A stretch of DNA of 64,000 nt, from NCBI RefSeq assembly GCF_045679555.1, contig NC_092092.1:9626997-9690996 (forward strand), in the 5' to 3' direction. The notes under the pieces were generated by a model, which was not told where the DNA came from, made no database searches, and saw only the letters and a list, made by a program, of their open reading frames with translations. The position numbers and the translations under genes are program-made. Positions 9,257 to 23,619 of the stretch are shown one piece after another. The first letter of the stretch is position 1; each line of letters begins with the position of its first letter. The DNA is from Salvelinus alpinus (lineage: Eukaryota > Chordata > Actinopteri > Salmoniformes > Salmonidae).

Positions 9257-11308
9257 TGAGAAAGGGATTATGGATGCGAATTAGGAGGGGTGTGAAAGGG
9301 AATATGGATGCGAATTAGGAGGGGTGTAAAAGGGAATATGGATGCGAATTAGGAGGGGTGTAAAAGGGATTATGGATGCGAATTAGGAGGGGTGTAAAAG
9401 GGATTATGGATGCGAATTAGGAGGGGTGTGAAAGGGATTATGGATGCGAATTAGGAGGGGTGTAAAAGGGAATATGGATGCGAATTAGGAGGGGTGTGAA
9501 AGGGATTATGGATGCGAATTAGGAGGGGTGTAAAAGGGATTATGGATGCGAATTAGGAGGGGTGTAAAAGGGATTATGGATGCGAATTAGGAGGGGTGTA
9601 AAAGGGAATATGGATGCGAATTAGGAGGGGTGTAAAAGGGATTATGGATGCGAATTAGGAGGGGTGTAAAAGGGAATATGGATGCGAATTAGGAGGGGTG
9701 TAAAAGGGATTATGGATGTGAATTAGGAGGGGTGTAAAAGGGAATATGGATGCGAATTAGGAGGGGTGTAAAAGGGAATATGGATGAGAATTAGGAAGGG
9801 TGTGATAGGGAATTTGGATGAGAATTAGGAGTGGTGTGATAGGGAATATGGATGAGAATTAGGAGGGGTGTAATAGGGAATATGGATGAGAATTAGGAGT
9901 GGTGTGATAGGGAATATGGATGAGAATTAGGAGGGGTGTGATAGGGAATATGGATGAGAATTAGGAGGGGTGTGATAGGGAATATGGATGAGAATTAGGA
10001 GGGGTGTGAAAGGGAATATGGATGAGAATTAGGAAGGGTGTGAAAGGGAATATGGATGAGAATTAGGAGGGGTGTGAAAGGGAATATGGATGAGAATTAG
10101 GAGGGGTGTGATAGGGAATATGGATGAGAATTAGGAGGGGTGTGATAGGGAATATGGATGAGAATTAGGAGGGGTGTGATAGGGAATATGGATGAGAATT
10201 AGAAGAGGTGTAAAAGGGAATATGGATGAGAATTAGGAGGGGTGTGATAGGGAATATGGATGAGAATTAGGAGGGGTGTGATAGGGAATATGGATCAGAA
10301 TTAGGAGGGGTGTGATAGGGAATATGGATGAGAATTAGGAGGGGTGTGATAGGGAATATGGATGAGAATTAGGAGGGGTGTGAAAGGGAATATGGATGAG
10401 AATTAGGAGGGGTGTGATAGGGAATATGGATGAGAATTAGGAGTGGTGTGATAGGGAATATGGATCAGAATTAGGAGGGGTGTGATAGGGAATATGGATG
10501 AGAATTAGGAGGGGTGTGATAGGGAATATGGATGAGAATTAGGAGGGGTGTGAAAGGGAATATGGATGAGAATTAGGAGGGGTGTGATAGGGAATATGGA
10601 TGAGAATTAGGAGGGGTGTGATAGGGAATATGGATGAGAATTAGGAGGGGTGTGAAAGGGAATATGGATGAGAATTAGGAGGGGTGTGAAAGGGAATATG
10701 GATGAGAATTAGGAGTGGTGTGATAGGGAATATGGATGAGAATTAGGAGGGGTGTGAAAGGGAATATGGATGAGAATTAGGAGGGGTGTGATAGGGAATA
10801 TGGATGAGAATTAGGAGTGGTGTGATAGGGAATATGGATGAGAATTAGGAGGGGTGTGATAGGGAATATGGATGAGAATTAGGAGGGGTGTGAAAGGGAA
10901 TATGGATGAGAATTAGGAGGGGTGTGAAAGGGAATATGGATGAGAATTAGGAGGGGTGTAAAAGGGATTATGGATGAGAATTAGGAGGGGTGTGATAGGG
11001 AATATGGATGAGAATTAGGAGGGGTGTGATAGGGAATATGGATGAGAATTAGGAGGGGTGTGATAGGGAATATGGATGAGAATTGGGAGGGGTGTGATAG
11101 GGAATATGGATGAGAATTAGGAGGGGTGTGATAGGGAATATGGATGAGAATTAGGAGGGGTGTGATAGGGAATATGGATGAGAATTAGGAGTGGTGTGAT
11201 AGGGAATATGGATGAGAATTAGGAGGGGTGTGATAGGGAATATGGATGAGAATTAGGAGGGGTGTGAAAGGGATTATGGATGAGAATTAGGAGGGTGTGA
11301 AAGGGAAA
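9257..11308. repeat. 34-bp minisatellite, about 60 units
   Basis: Uninterrupted head-to-tail array with unit TATGGATGAGAATTAGGAGG plus a 14-base GGTGTG(A/T)(A/T)AGGGAA-like remainder. Units from 9257 to about 9785 mostly carry GCGAATT with AAAGGGA. From about 9786 on nearly all carry GAGAATT, with ATAGGGA and AAAGGGA versions interspersed. A rare GGATCAGAA variant occurs at 10291 and 10461, exactly five units apart, indicating block duplication. There are no spacers, so it is not a CRISPR. It lies in the PDZ gene intron, 187 bp downstream of the 11495-11586 exon in transcription direction. Confidence 0.97.
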
Positions 11309-11386
11309 TGAGGAAGATAATGGTGAGCTACATGCAGTTGAGGAGGGGAAGGGAGGATAACCAGGTCCTAGGTCAAGTAGCTGAGT

Positions 11387-11465
11387 TCCAAATTGTACCC
11401 TATTCCCTATATAGGGCCCTGGTCAAACGTAGTGCACTAAATAGGGAATAGGGTGCAATTTGGGA
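11387..11465. mobile_element. Fold-back MITE (CCCTATTCCCTA family), minimal copy
   Basis: About 79-bp near-palindrome: TCCAAATTGTACCCTATTCC at one end and its approximate complement AATAGGGTGCAATTTGGGA at the other, with CTGGTCAAACGTAGTGCACT in between. The same family is at 14117-14175 (half) and 15343-15885 (expanded). No ORF; short non-autonomous element whose class is unresolved. Confidence 0.7.
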
Positions 11466-11494
11466 CGCAAAAGGTCCTAGGTACAGAAACTCAC

Positions 11495-11586
11495 CTGTAG
11501 AGAGCTGTGTAGGGGAGACCCTCCCTGAGCTTCCTTTAAAACTGCTGTGGGAGCCATACTTATTCATCAACTCAATGAACTCCCGC
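11495..11586 (-). CDS. PDZ-protein gene, exon 6 of those seen
   Basis: 92-nt exon with acceptor CTGTCCTCCAG and donor GTGAGT. It begins by completing an Arg codon and reads REFIELMNKYGSHSSFKGSS, then GRVSPTQLST. It covers the segment just after the PDZ domain and starts the Ser-rich linker. Phase in (1 base completing a codon) and out (1 base of the next) match the neighbouring exons. Intron to the next exon is about 7.7 kb and filled with LINE, hAT and minisatellite sequence. Confidence 0.8.
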
Positions 11587-11599
11587 CTGGAGGACAGAC

Positions 11600-12450
11600 A
11601 GAGACAGAGACAGACAGACAGACAAACACAGTCAACATCCTCAGAGAAACAGTACAGTAGAGCTCTGTCTCCCTCCCATGGTCACACACACACACATTGA
11701 TTCCAAGTGACATCTGACAGGAGCAGACCCATTAACAGTGGCTTCTTTGTTAGTAGTTGATATTAGGATTATCTGAGCTAGATCAGGATGTTAATCCGGT
11801 TTAATCTCGAGGTAAAGAGTCTACTGTGTTATGTGTTCAGGTAAAGAGTCCTAAGTATGTCTTAGAAAGAAGGATTGACCTCTTGGCCCCAACTGTCTGA
11901 TCTGGGAATCAGTCTGCCATCTATAGGGTTAGGGTTACACTGTACAGTGGGCTCCAAAAGTATTGGGACAATTATGTTTAGTTATTTGTGCGTTTATAAC
12001 TTTCTCACTCATCATTATTCACGATTCATTCAGCATTATCCGTAATCATGGTAGCATCCACATTAATGTAGAAGTGTATAGAAACATATTCTATTCTTAT
12101 TCCCAATAAAAATGACTCCAAAATTACACACTACATGATTTACCATTAATTTCTATTGGGCACAAAATACTCTGAAACACAACCAGAACAAACAGCAGAT
12201 GAAAGACAGACGGACGGACGGACAGTCTTCTTAATATGTCAGACTGTATCCGTCTGGCTGTCCATCCGTTGGGCCGTAGTGTGTGACGTGGCTGACAAAC
12301 AGTGAAAAGCACAGGGGCCAGCAGAGTGCCAGGTCACTTTATGTCAGGCCCGGTGTACAAGACGGGGTTAGACGTGACAGGAGAGAGAGAGAGGACACAG
12401 GACAGACGCCTTTCCTCAGCAGTTAGGAGGATTAGAGTCCCAGAGGAGGT
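11600..12450. other. Intronic sequence, mostly unassigned
   Basis: Contains a GACAGACAGA-type short run (11590-11630) and a possible MITE start at about 11945 (CAGTGGGCTCCAAAAGTATT). It also has a (GACG)n-like run near 12210. No exon with matching splice phase was found here. Confidence 0.4.
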
Positions 12451-12458
12451 TTGGGAAG

Positions 12459-12538
12459 TGTTTAAATGTACCCAGTGTTTAAATGTACCCAGTGTTTAAA
12501 TGTACCCAGTGTTTAAATGTACCCAGTGTTCAAATGAA
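12459..12538. repeat. 17-bp tandem repeat, 4-5 units
   Basis: Unit TGTTTAAATGTACCCAG at 12459, 12476, 12493 and 12510, then a diverged unit. Confidence 0.9.
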
Positions 12539-12714
12539 GCCACCCCTGATTGGCAGATGAGTGTATACCCTGATTAGAAGTACCTGTTGCTCATCGGTTG
12601 CTCACTTGTGTTCCCTACAAATGTTGTTTGAGAAGATGGGTACCTACACACTGAAGAAGGCTTCAAGCTGAAACGTCTCTCTCTATTTCAGAGCAGCTCT
12701 GCTTTCAGATCAAG

Positions 12715-13640
<926 letters not shown>

Positions 13641-14116
13641 CCATGTCTCAATTGTCTCAAGGCATAAAAATCCATCTTTAACTTGTCTCCTCTCCTTCAT
13701 TTACACTAATTAAAGTTAATTTAACAGGTAACATCAATAATGGATCATAGCTTTCATTTGGATTCACCTGGTCAGTCTGTCATAGAAAGAGCAGATGTTC
13801 CTAGTGTTTTGTACACTCAGTGTATACTTTGAAGTACGCTGGAAAATGTGTTGAACGTAATCAAAAAACATGTAAAACGCCATCTACACACAGGGGTTAA
13901 CTGGGGTTGTGTTACTTCATGTTTCTACCATGACAGACGGCTTCCTGTGCTGACTGAGGTCAGAAGGAAACACCCTCACAGCTATGAATGAGTGTGCTTT
14001 CTCTGTCCTCTAAAAGGCAGTTTTCTGAATCTGCACATTTGATACAGCCAGGCCTCAAACACTGTTACACAACACTCAACCTATCTTCCCTAAAGCTTCC
14101 CCAAGGCTCTCTGTTT
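13641..14116. other. Intronic sequence, nothing recognised
   Basis: AT-rich sequence with no ORF, exon or repeat that I can place with confidence. Confidence 0.4.
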
Positions 14117-14175
14117 CTGTCACCCTATTCCCTATATAGTGCACTACTTTCGACCAGGGCTCCAGTTAGGAATAG
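14117..14175. mobile_element. Half copy of the CCCTATTCCCTA fold-back MITE
   Basis: Reads TGTCACCCTATTCCCTATAT, AGTGCACTACTTTCGACCAG, then GGCTCCAGTTAGGAATAGAAT. The second arm is decayed. Confidence 0.6.
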
Positions 14176-14540
14176 AATATTCCTAATAAATGGTACACAT
14201 GATATATAATAGATTATTATTCTAATACATTATTAGAATAGGGTCCATTTCTGAGTGAACCCAACCCAAAGTCCTTAATGTTCTTACTGTAGTAACCAGA
14301 TTGTTTTATTTATCAAAAGCAAATCAAGGGTTTTTTAACCACTCAGCTCCTAACAGTATCTACCCTCGTTCAGTGACAACAATGTAGTGCTCTGACGTAG
14401 TGCACACTACCATACGTAGGCTACACACAAACGTACGTAGCCTTAGTCTAATAGTGATGGGGGAATAAATCGATACAGTTTCATATTGCAATATTTGACT
14501 CCCAAGTATCGTTTTGGAAATAAATAAATAAAATATGTAC

Positions 14541-14761
14541 AGTACCAGTCAAACATTTGGGAGAATGACAAGAGTGTGCAAAGCTGTCATCAAAGCAAAG
14601 GGTGGCTACTTTGAAGAATCTCAAATATAAAATATATTTTGATTTGTTTAACACTTTGTGTTTTTTCATAGTTTTGATGTCTTCACTATTATGTAGAAAA
14701 TAATAAAAAATAAAGAAAAACCCTTGAATGAGTGGGTGTGTCCAAACTTTTGACTGGTACT
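14541..14761 (+). mobile_element. Tc1-derived MITE, 221 bp
   Basis: Ends AGTACCAGTCAAACATTTGG and CCAAACTTTTGACTGGTACT are inverted copies of each other. The interior is just the 3' region of the Tc1 family also at 34363-34781 (GCAAAGGGTGGCTACTTTGA, TTTTGATGTCTTCACTATTA). The transposase is entirely deleted. Confidence 0.8.
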
Positions 14762-14764
14762 ATA

Positions 14765-15203
14765 TATAATATATAATAATCATATATCAAATCAAACAAG
14801 ACCAAGAATGGCAAAACTTCTGATACAATAAATAAAATACATGTAAAAGGGCAATTCCGCCACTTTTCAACCTCCTAGTCATTATCTCCAGCACCATAAC
14901 AGTGTCTATATTATGTGAAAACAGCCTATTTTCTATGATCTGTGGTTAAAAAGAGAAGAAGAAAGGTCCTAAAAAATGCCTCTGTGACCTGACAGGTTAG
15001 GATTAAAACTTAAAAAGAAAAACAGTGATTTTCAAAACTGGCAATGAGTTTCTAGCCAGAGAAAATGTATCTTCTCTCTCCCCACAACACCGCAAATCTC
15101 AGTGTTTGAGCGCTGTTATCACATATGTAGACACAGGTCTTGTGCTGGAGATGAGGTTGAAAAGTGGTGGAACTTCCTTTTAAATAAAGTCAGGCTTGGC
15201 TAC
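14765..15203. other. Intronic sequence between a Tc1 MITE and a PDZ exon
   Basis: No repeat or exon recognised. The last 70 bases before 15204 are the start of the intron on the minus strand. Confidence 0.4.
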
Positions 15204-15278
15204 CTGCTTTCATCGTCCCTGGCAACCATCAGAGACATGTGATTGGAGGCTGACGCTGACCGGAGGATATCCACCGCC
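15204..15278 (-). CDS. PDZ-protein gene, exon 5 of those seen (end of PDZ domain)
   Basis: 75-nt exon with acceptor ...GTGGTCCTATAG and donor GTAGCC (weak after GT). It finishes an Arg codon with one base, then reads AVDILRSASASNHMSLMVAR and DDES, leaving two bases (AG) for the next Arg. This is the alpha-B helix and last beta strand of the PDZ domain; the AVDILR helix lines the peptide-binding groove. The expanded 36-bp repeat begins 65 bp upstream in the transcript sense. Confidence 0.85.
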
Positions 15279-15342
15279 CTATAGGACCACAGGAGAGAGG
15301 AGAGCAGTTTTAACACTACACCCGGGTTCAGGAAATTATACA

Positions 15343-15885
15343 TCCCAAATGGCACCCTATTCCCTTTCTAGTGCACTACTTTTGACCAGGGCCCATAGGG
15401 AATAGGATGCACTACTTTTGACCAGGGCCCATAGGGAATAGGATGCCCTACTTTTGACCAGGGCCCATAGGGAATAGGATGCACTACTTTTGACCAGGGC
15501 CCATAGGGAATAGGATGCATACTTTTGACCAGGGCCCATAGGGAATAGGGTGCACTACTTTTGACCAGGGCCCATAGGGAATAGGATGTACTACTTTTGA
15601 CCAGGGCCCATAGGGAATAGGATGCACTACTTTTGACCAGGGCCCATAGGGAATAGGATGCACTACTTTTGACCAGGGCCCATAGGGAATAGGATGCATA
15701 CTTTTGACCAGGGCCCATAGGGAATAGGGTGCACTACTTTTGACCAGGGCCCATAGCGAATAGGGTGCACTACTTTTGACCAGGGCCCATAGCGAATAGG
15801 GTGCACTACTTTTGACCAGGGCCCATAGCGAATAGGGTGCACTACTTTTGACCAGGGCCCATAGGGAATAGGGTGCCATTTGGGA
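15343..15885. repeat. Fold-back MITE expanded into a 36-bp tandem array
   Basis: Outer ends TCCCAAATGGCACCCTATTC and GAATAGGGTGCCATTTGGGA are inverted copies typical of the MITE at 11387-11465. Between them the half-element unit (ACTTTTGACCAGGGCCCATA plus GGGAATAGGATGCACT) is repeated head to tail about 14 times, period 36 (GACC at 15384, 15420, 15456, 15492...). One-base-shorter units occur (GCATAC). Arrays of SLWALVK-like peptides in this stretch are artefacts. Confidence 0.95.
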
Positions 15886-16163
15886 TACACATAACATGGT
15901 GATGGAACAGACTTTCAGTCACTTTCAGTCATCGTCACCTCTAGAGGTCGACCTCTAGTCACCTCTATGTAGAAAACTGTTGTTTTTTAATTCAATGTGT
16001 GGCATTCAAGTATTACTCCTGAGTTGAAACACAAACGCCAATGTAACGCCATAGCATCATTCACACCTTAGGTTCAGAAGACCTAATAGCTAACGAATGA
16101 TTAACAAACAACTAAACTCACATGACCTAATTATGGCCGTACCACTGTGCACTAATGACCTAC

Positions 16164-16233
16164 CTCTCGTTGGTTACTCCTCCTAAACTCATATTATTTA
16201 CTTCCAAAATGAGGTCGCCCGTTCTAAGCCTCC
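16164..16233 (-). CDS. PDZ-protein gene, exon 4 of those seen
   Basis: 70-nt exon with acceptor CTATCTGTGTGTTCCAG and donor GTAGGT. With the carried G it reads GRLRTGDLILEVNNMSLGG, then VTNER, the central PDZ strands and the GD-I-L-VN motif that is a PDZ hallmark. Upstream in the transcript the polypyrimidine tract runs directly into a 1.1-kb (CT)n-rich array (plus-strand GA). Phase in and out agree with exons 3 and 5. Confidence 0.9.
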
Positions 16234-16248
16234 CTGGAACACACAGAT

Positions 16249-17358
<1,110 letters not shown>

Positions 17359-17441
17359 TTTTACCATCATCATCTGTAATAGAGGTTATTTATCAACATA
17401 CTAAATTAGCCAAAAACAACAACAACCAGAAAGTAACGTAC

Positions 17442-17537
17442 CATCCTGAGCAGCCAGCCCTCCCGGTAACACCCGCTTGATGAAGATCCCAAACTCCTCA
17501 CGTGTCTGCTCTCTGTAGCCACCGATGATCTTCACCC
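17442..17537 (-). CDS. PDZ-protein gene, exon 3 of those seen
   Basis: 96-nt exon with acceptor TTCCTCATCCAG and donor GTACGT. It reads, across the exon 2 join, GVKIIGGYREQTREEFGIFI, then KRVLPGGLAAQDG. This encodes PDZ strands beta-B to beta-D, including the GIFI-K-V-PGG-A--DG pattern. The GLG at the exon 2/3 join is the carboxylate-binding loop. Phase consistent on both sides. Confidence 0.9.
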
Positions 17538-17902
17538 CTGGATGAGGAACAAGAGACAGAAGCAACACCTTATATGAACCACCAGTGGATAAAGGTTATA
17601 GGGGCAATCTATTAAGCAGATAGTACATTTTAGAGCAATTGAGAGGTACAGTATCGGAGCTGCCACTATTTAGAATGTTGTGGTGCGTTAGCTCACTGCG
17701 CAGCTCTTTTTGCGGAGGGAAATGGTCGCCCTTCGACTTGCTATAATAATCATTCGTTACTAGGGCCAGGAGTTTTTCCTTGACTACATAATCTGACCAG
17801 GGAAACCTCTGGGCCCCAGTTATAGCTGTTTAAAACATATATAGACTATAGCTACATCCATTCGTAATGCATATCACATAAGAGGTCAAGTTGTATACTG
17901 AC

Positions 17903-17976
17903 CCAGTCCTTTCTTACAGTCGCAGAACTCCAGTCTCTCGATGGCCCGGTTGATGCCGTGAGGCCCCATGACGGTC
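17903..17976 (-). CDS. PDZ-protein gene, exon 2 of those seen
   Basis: 74-nt exon with acceptor GTGTGTTCCAG and donor GTCAGT. Its first base completes the codon left by exon 1 (TG+G, Trp), then TVMGPHGINRAIERLEFCDC and KKGL, leaving one base of Gly. Contains the first PDZ strand and an in-frame ATG (Met22 of the joined protein) that could be an alternative start if another promoter were used. The intron to exon 1 would be about 11.7 kb. Confidence 0.85.
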
Positions 17977-18930
<954 letters not shown>

Positions 18931-19774
18931 ATTGCATGCTGTGTCACTGATGGGAGTAAATGGTTTACAGCAGCAAAGCGCTTTTAGATCTTTTCAATTA
19001 TGAAAAAGTAATTACAGTCTAAACAGGTGCATTAGGTATTGGAAAACACTGCTGCCAATCTGCAGACCTGGGAGGACAGGACAGGGCTGGGAGGTAATCC
19101 TCTGGACAAACAGACAGATACAGGAAGAAACAGAGGACAAAGCTTTGGGTTCAAACTAGGACATTGGATGACTACAGTCAATACAATTAATTTAAAATGT
19201 AGCGTACGCACATCCAATAACTTGCAAGTGCTGTGTACAAAAGTACAAAAATACACAGCACTTATACCCAAACACTGATAAATGCTCTGGCACAATAAAC
19301 TGCGGGAGCATTCATTATATTTTACAGTCGATACAACAGTACATCTGTGGTCCAGACAGTGTGGCTGTATGCTGTTTACGTTCTCCATGTACTGCGGTTC
19401 CAACTATTGTTTTGACTTGAAAGCTTTCATAAGACTTCCTATGAGATGATCATTCATTGGGGCTTTCTTTTTCCAACAGCTGCTTGACCTCTGCGTTTAA
19501 TCTATTGCCCTTCAGCTTGTGCTATGTACCCAGCACCTGTTCCGTATATTTGGCGGCCAGACCTTTCACTAATTTGTGCTTTACTTGGATGACATTGGTC
19601 ATGAAAAGAAACCACCTTTTTACACCACAGGTACTGTACCAGAATCAAGATCCAGGCCACGGACTTATAGGTTGTTGTGTTCATCAAATATCTCTTGTAT
19701 ATCTGTGTCGTGTCTGGACTATCATTAAATGTGAAGACTGTATATTTATCAAATCAATTCTCTATGTGCAATTT

Positions 19775-20828
19775 AATTATGCGATTAAACTAATCATGTA
19801 ACTTTAATTAACTAGGAAGTTGGGGCACCACGTAAAAATGTTGTTTATATAGTGTAAATTTCCCAAATATAACTCTTTAGATATTTTCATATCTTATCAA
19901 AACAGTCGCTCATTAATTAATTATTATTATTACCTCATCAGTTCAATACTGAATGTCGCAAACCCTTGGATATCTGTACGAATCCTAGCCTAAATCATGA
20001 ATCTGCGATAGTAAATAAATAATTAAGCCAATTTGTATAAGTAACTAAATAATCACACAGAATTACATGAACAAACAGTAGACATTTGGGTTACTACATG
20101 ATACAAAGAAAAAGTCCCTAGCTGACGATGCCGATATGATGGCTTAGTAGACAAAGGAAAGGGGTGGGGACTGAGAAAGAGCGGGAAAGACTAAATGGAT
20201 TCACTACACACAGTTGATAATTATATTCATTGAAATGCTAATACTTTACACATGAACGGCCGCTCATTCGAGAATAATTGCAATGTAAATATTTACGCCC
20301 GTGTGTCGTTGTTGTCTTCTCTGTTGGAATCGCCGGTCCGTCTGCTGGAGAGTCAGATCAGAGAGTCTCTGGTTAACTTTCCCAGAAGTCACAATGTCCT
20401 TCGTGGATGTAGCTTTCTCCGCGGCTCTGGATAGTGTCCGTTGTAATGGATACTTCAGGCCTACAGATGGTCATTGCATAGAATAGATGCTTCTGCGGTT
20501 GTCGGTATTCTTGTACTAGATTTACGTAATTTCCAGCTGCAGATGAGTAATTATACGTCTAAGATTTGCTCTTCTTCTTTAGTGATTGAGTCTCAGAGTT
20601 GAACCATTTCCAGCCGTGTAGCCACAACTACAGCTGTATGGTCTCCGTGGCCTATAGAATTGTAGCCATTCCAATGTGAGGACTCTGTCCCGGCGTTCTC
20701 TGACTTAATGTACATTTTGAAGGAAGTGGGTTTTATACTCTGTGGAAGAAGGGGGGGGGGGGTTCTATAATGCCTAATGTGATTTCTGGGCTCACGAGGG
20801 TGTGGCCATTGACTAGTTAAAACTTTAT
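19775..20828 (-). repeat. LTR-like repeat, inverted relative to 24925-25205
   Basis: Bases 19775-20000 match the reverse complement of about 24970-25205 in patches: AATTATGCGATT, TTAATTAACTA..., GGGGCACCA / TGGCACCA, AACAGTCGCT and a CTGAA(T/C)GTCGCA block. The remainder to 20828 has no ORF of note and includes a G-run (20749-20761). I read it as a related LTR-type repeat in opposite orientation. The outer limits are uncertain; it was later hit by the Tc1 element at 20830. Confidence 0.4.
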
Positions 20829-21045
20829 ACAGTGGGGCAAAAAAGTATTTAGTCAGCCACCAATTGTGCAAGTTCTCCCACTTAAAAAGATGAGAGAGGC
20901 CTGTAATTTTCATCATAGGTACACTTCAACTATGACAGACAAAATGAGAAATAAAAATCCAGAAAATCACATTGTAGGATTTTTAATGAATTTATTTGCA
21001 AATTATGGTGGAAAATAAGTATTTGGTCAATAACAAAAGTTTATC

Positions 21046-22010
<965 letters not shown>

Positions 22011-22251
22011 AGTGGAGTTTGGAGTGTGACTGTTTTTGAGGTTGTGGACAGGTGTCTTTTATACTGATAACAAGTTCAAACAGGTGCCATTAATACAGGT
22101 AACGAGTGTAGGACAGAGGAGCAGAGGAGGACAGAGGAGCCTCTTAAAGAAGAAGTTACAGGTCTGTGAGAGCCTTGCTTGTTTGTAGGTGACCAAATAC
22201 TTATTTTCCACCATAATTTGCAAATAAATTCATAAAAAATCCTACAATGTG

Positions 22252-22736
22252 CCTCCCGGGTGGCGCAGTGGTCTAGGGCACTGCATCGCAGTGCTAGCTG
22301 CGCCACCAGAGTCTCTGGGTTCGCGCCCAGGCTCTGTCGCAGCCGGCCGCGACCGGGAGGTCCGTGGGGCGACGCACAATTGGCATAGCGTCGTCCGGGT
22401 TAGGCAGGGTTTGGCCGGTAGGGATATCCTTGTCTCATCGCGCTCCAGCGACTCCTGTGGCGGGCCGGGCGCAGTGCGCGCTAACCAAGGGGGCCAGGTG
22501 CACGGTGTTTCCTCCGACACATTGGTGCGGCTGGCTTCCGGGTTGGAGGCGCGCTGTGTTAAGAAGCAGTGCGGCTTGGTTGGGTTGTGCTTCGGAGGAC
22601 GCGTGGCTTTTGACCTTCGTCTCTCCCGAGCCCGTACGGGAGTTGTAGCGATGAGACAAGATAGTAATTACTAGCGATTGGATACCACGAAAATTGGGGA
22701 GAAAAGGGGATAACATTTTTAAAATAATTAAAAAAG
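22252..22736 (+). mobile_element. Long tRNA-derived SINE (485 bp) with 17-bp target duplication
   Basis: Head resembles a tRNA promoter: A-box-like TGGCGCAGTGGTCTAGG and B-box-like GGGTTCGCGCCC. A GC-rich body and an A-rich tail (GGGGAGAAAAGGGGATAAC) follow. An exact 17-bp target duplication (22235-22251 and 22737-22753) proves insertion into the Tc1 inverted repeat. Another copy, minus strand, is at 57868-58383. It lacks the HpaI-type TTAAATAAAGG tail. ORFs across it are not genes. Confidence 0.9.
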
Positions 22737-22891
22737 AAAAATCCTACAATGTGATTTTCTGGATTTTCTTTTCTCATTTTGTCTGTCATAGTTGAAGTGT
22801 ACCTATGATGAAAATTACAGGCCTCTCTCATCTTTTTAAGTGGGAGAACTTGCACAATTGGTGGCTGACTAAATACTTTTTTGCCCCATTG

Positions 22892-23166
22892 TAACTAAAC
22901 AAGAATCTCGTATAGAAGGACAACATGACATTACATCTTCTCACAAATAGTTTCATATTTAATCATATATTTACACAACATTCAGGTAGAAAACTAATAA
23001 CTGAGAAATATACACTTCCAAAGCCGTTGTTTTGTGCTACCATCCTTCCTGATGTCACAAAAATAAAACAACTTCGACAGGATTGTTCTTTAAATACCCA
23101 CGGACCATTCCCACATTCTCAAAAATATAAATATTGTTTAATCCTCCAATTTGGGGGATAAGGAGT
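22892..23166. other. Sequence flanking the Tc1 insertion
   Basis: AT-rich; continues the sequence seen before 20828. No gene recognised. Confidence 0.35.
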
Positions 23167-23436
23167 TGTCATGATTGGCCTGCTCGGGTCAGGTTACCGG
23201 GGACCACAATCCTACAGAGAGATCACTCACACCCACCAGAGGGGAAGAGATTGAGAGGTATGGAGATGTTGTTTTTATGACACCTCACGCCCATTGTATG
23301 ACACCTCACGCCCATTGTAAATCTAAGGCAGCAGACTGGCCTCAGAACATTAACATGCAATAAATGGACTTTGGGACAATAGGTTTCGTCAGCCACAATG
23401 GTGGTCATGACAATAGATGAAATATGAAAATTAATG

Positions 23437-23619
23437 GGGCGGCAGGTAGCTTAGTGGTTAGAGCGTTTTGACAGTAACCGAAAGGTTGCTAGATCGAATC
23501 CCCGAGCTGACAAAGTAAAAATGTGTCATTCTTCCCCGGAACAAGGCAGTTAACCCACTGTTCCTAGGCCATCATTGTAAATAAGAATTTGTTCTTAACT
23601 TACTTGTCTAGTTAAATAT
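23437..23619 (+). mobile_element. HpaI-type SINE, near full length
   Basis: tRNA-Lys-like head: GGTAGCTTAGTGGTTAGAGC (A box) and GGTTGCTAGATCGAATCCCC (B box). Then the GTTAACCCACTGTTCCTAGG body and the TTAACTTACTTGTCTAGTTA tail. A 10-bp target duplication AAAATTAATG lies at 23427-23436 and 23620-23629. It would be transcribed by Pol III from the internal promoter. Inserted in the LTR-like unit. Confidence 0.93.

Noticed and set aside
9257-11308. Regular 34-bp repeats reminiscent of a CRISPR array
   Set aside because: Units are contiguous with no spacers, no cas genes, and the context is vertebrate introns and retroelements.
15357-15897. Overlapping ORFs with SLWALVK or HPIPYGPWSKV repeats
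   Set aside because: Artefacts of the 36-bp array; several frames are open at once.
20749-20761. G-run as a possible quadruplex
   Set aside because: A single run of about a dozen G with no further G-tracts at suitable spacing.
22249-22716. GC-rich ORFs of 90-140 codons (also 57950-58400)
   Set aside because: They lie across the long SINE on both strands and in both genomic copies; no protein family.
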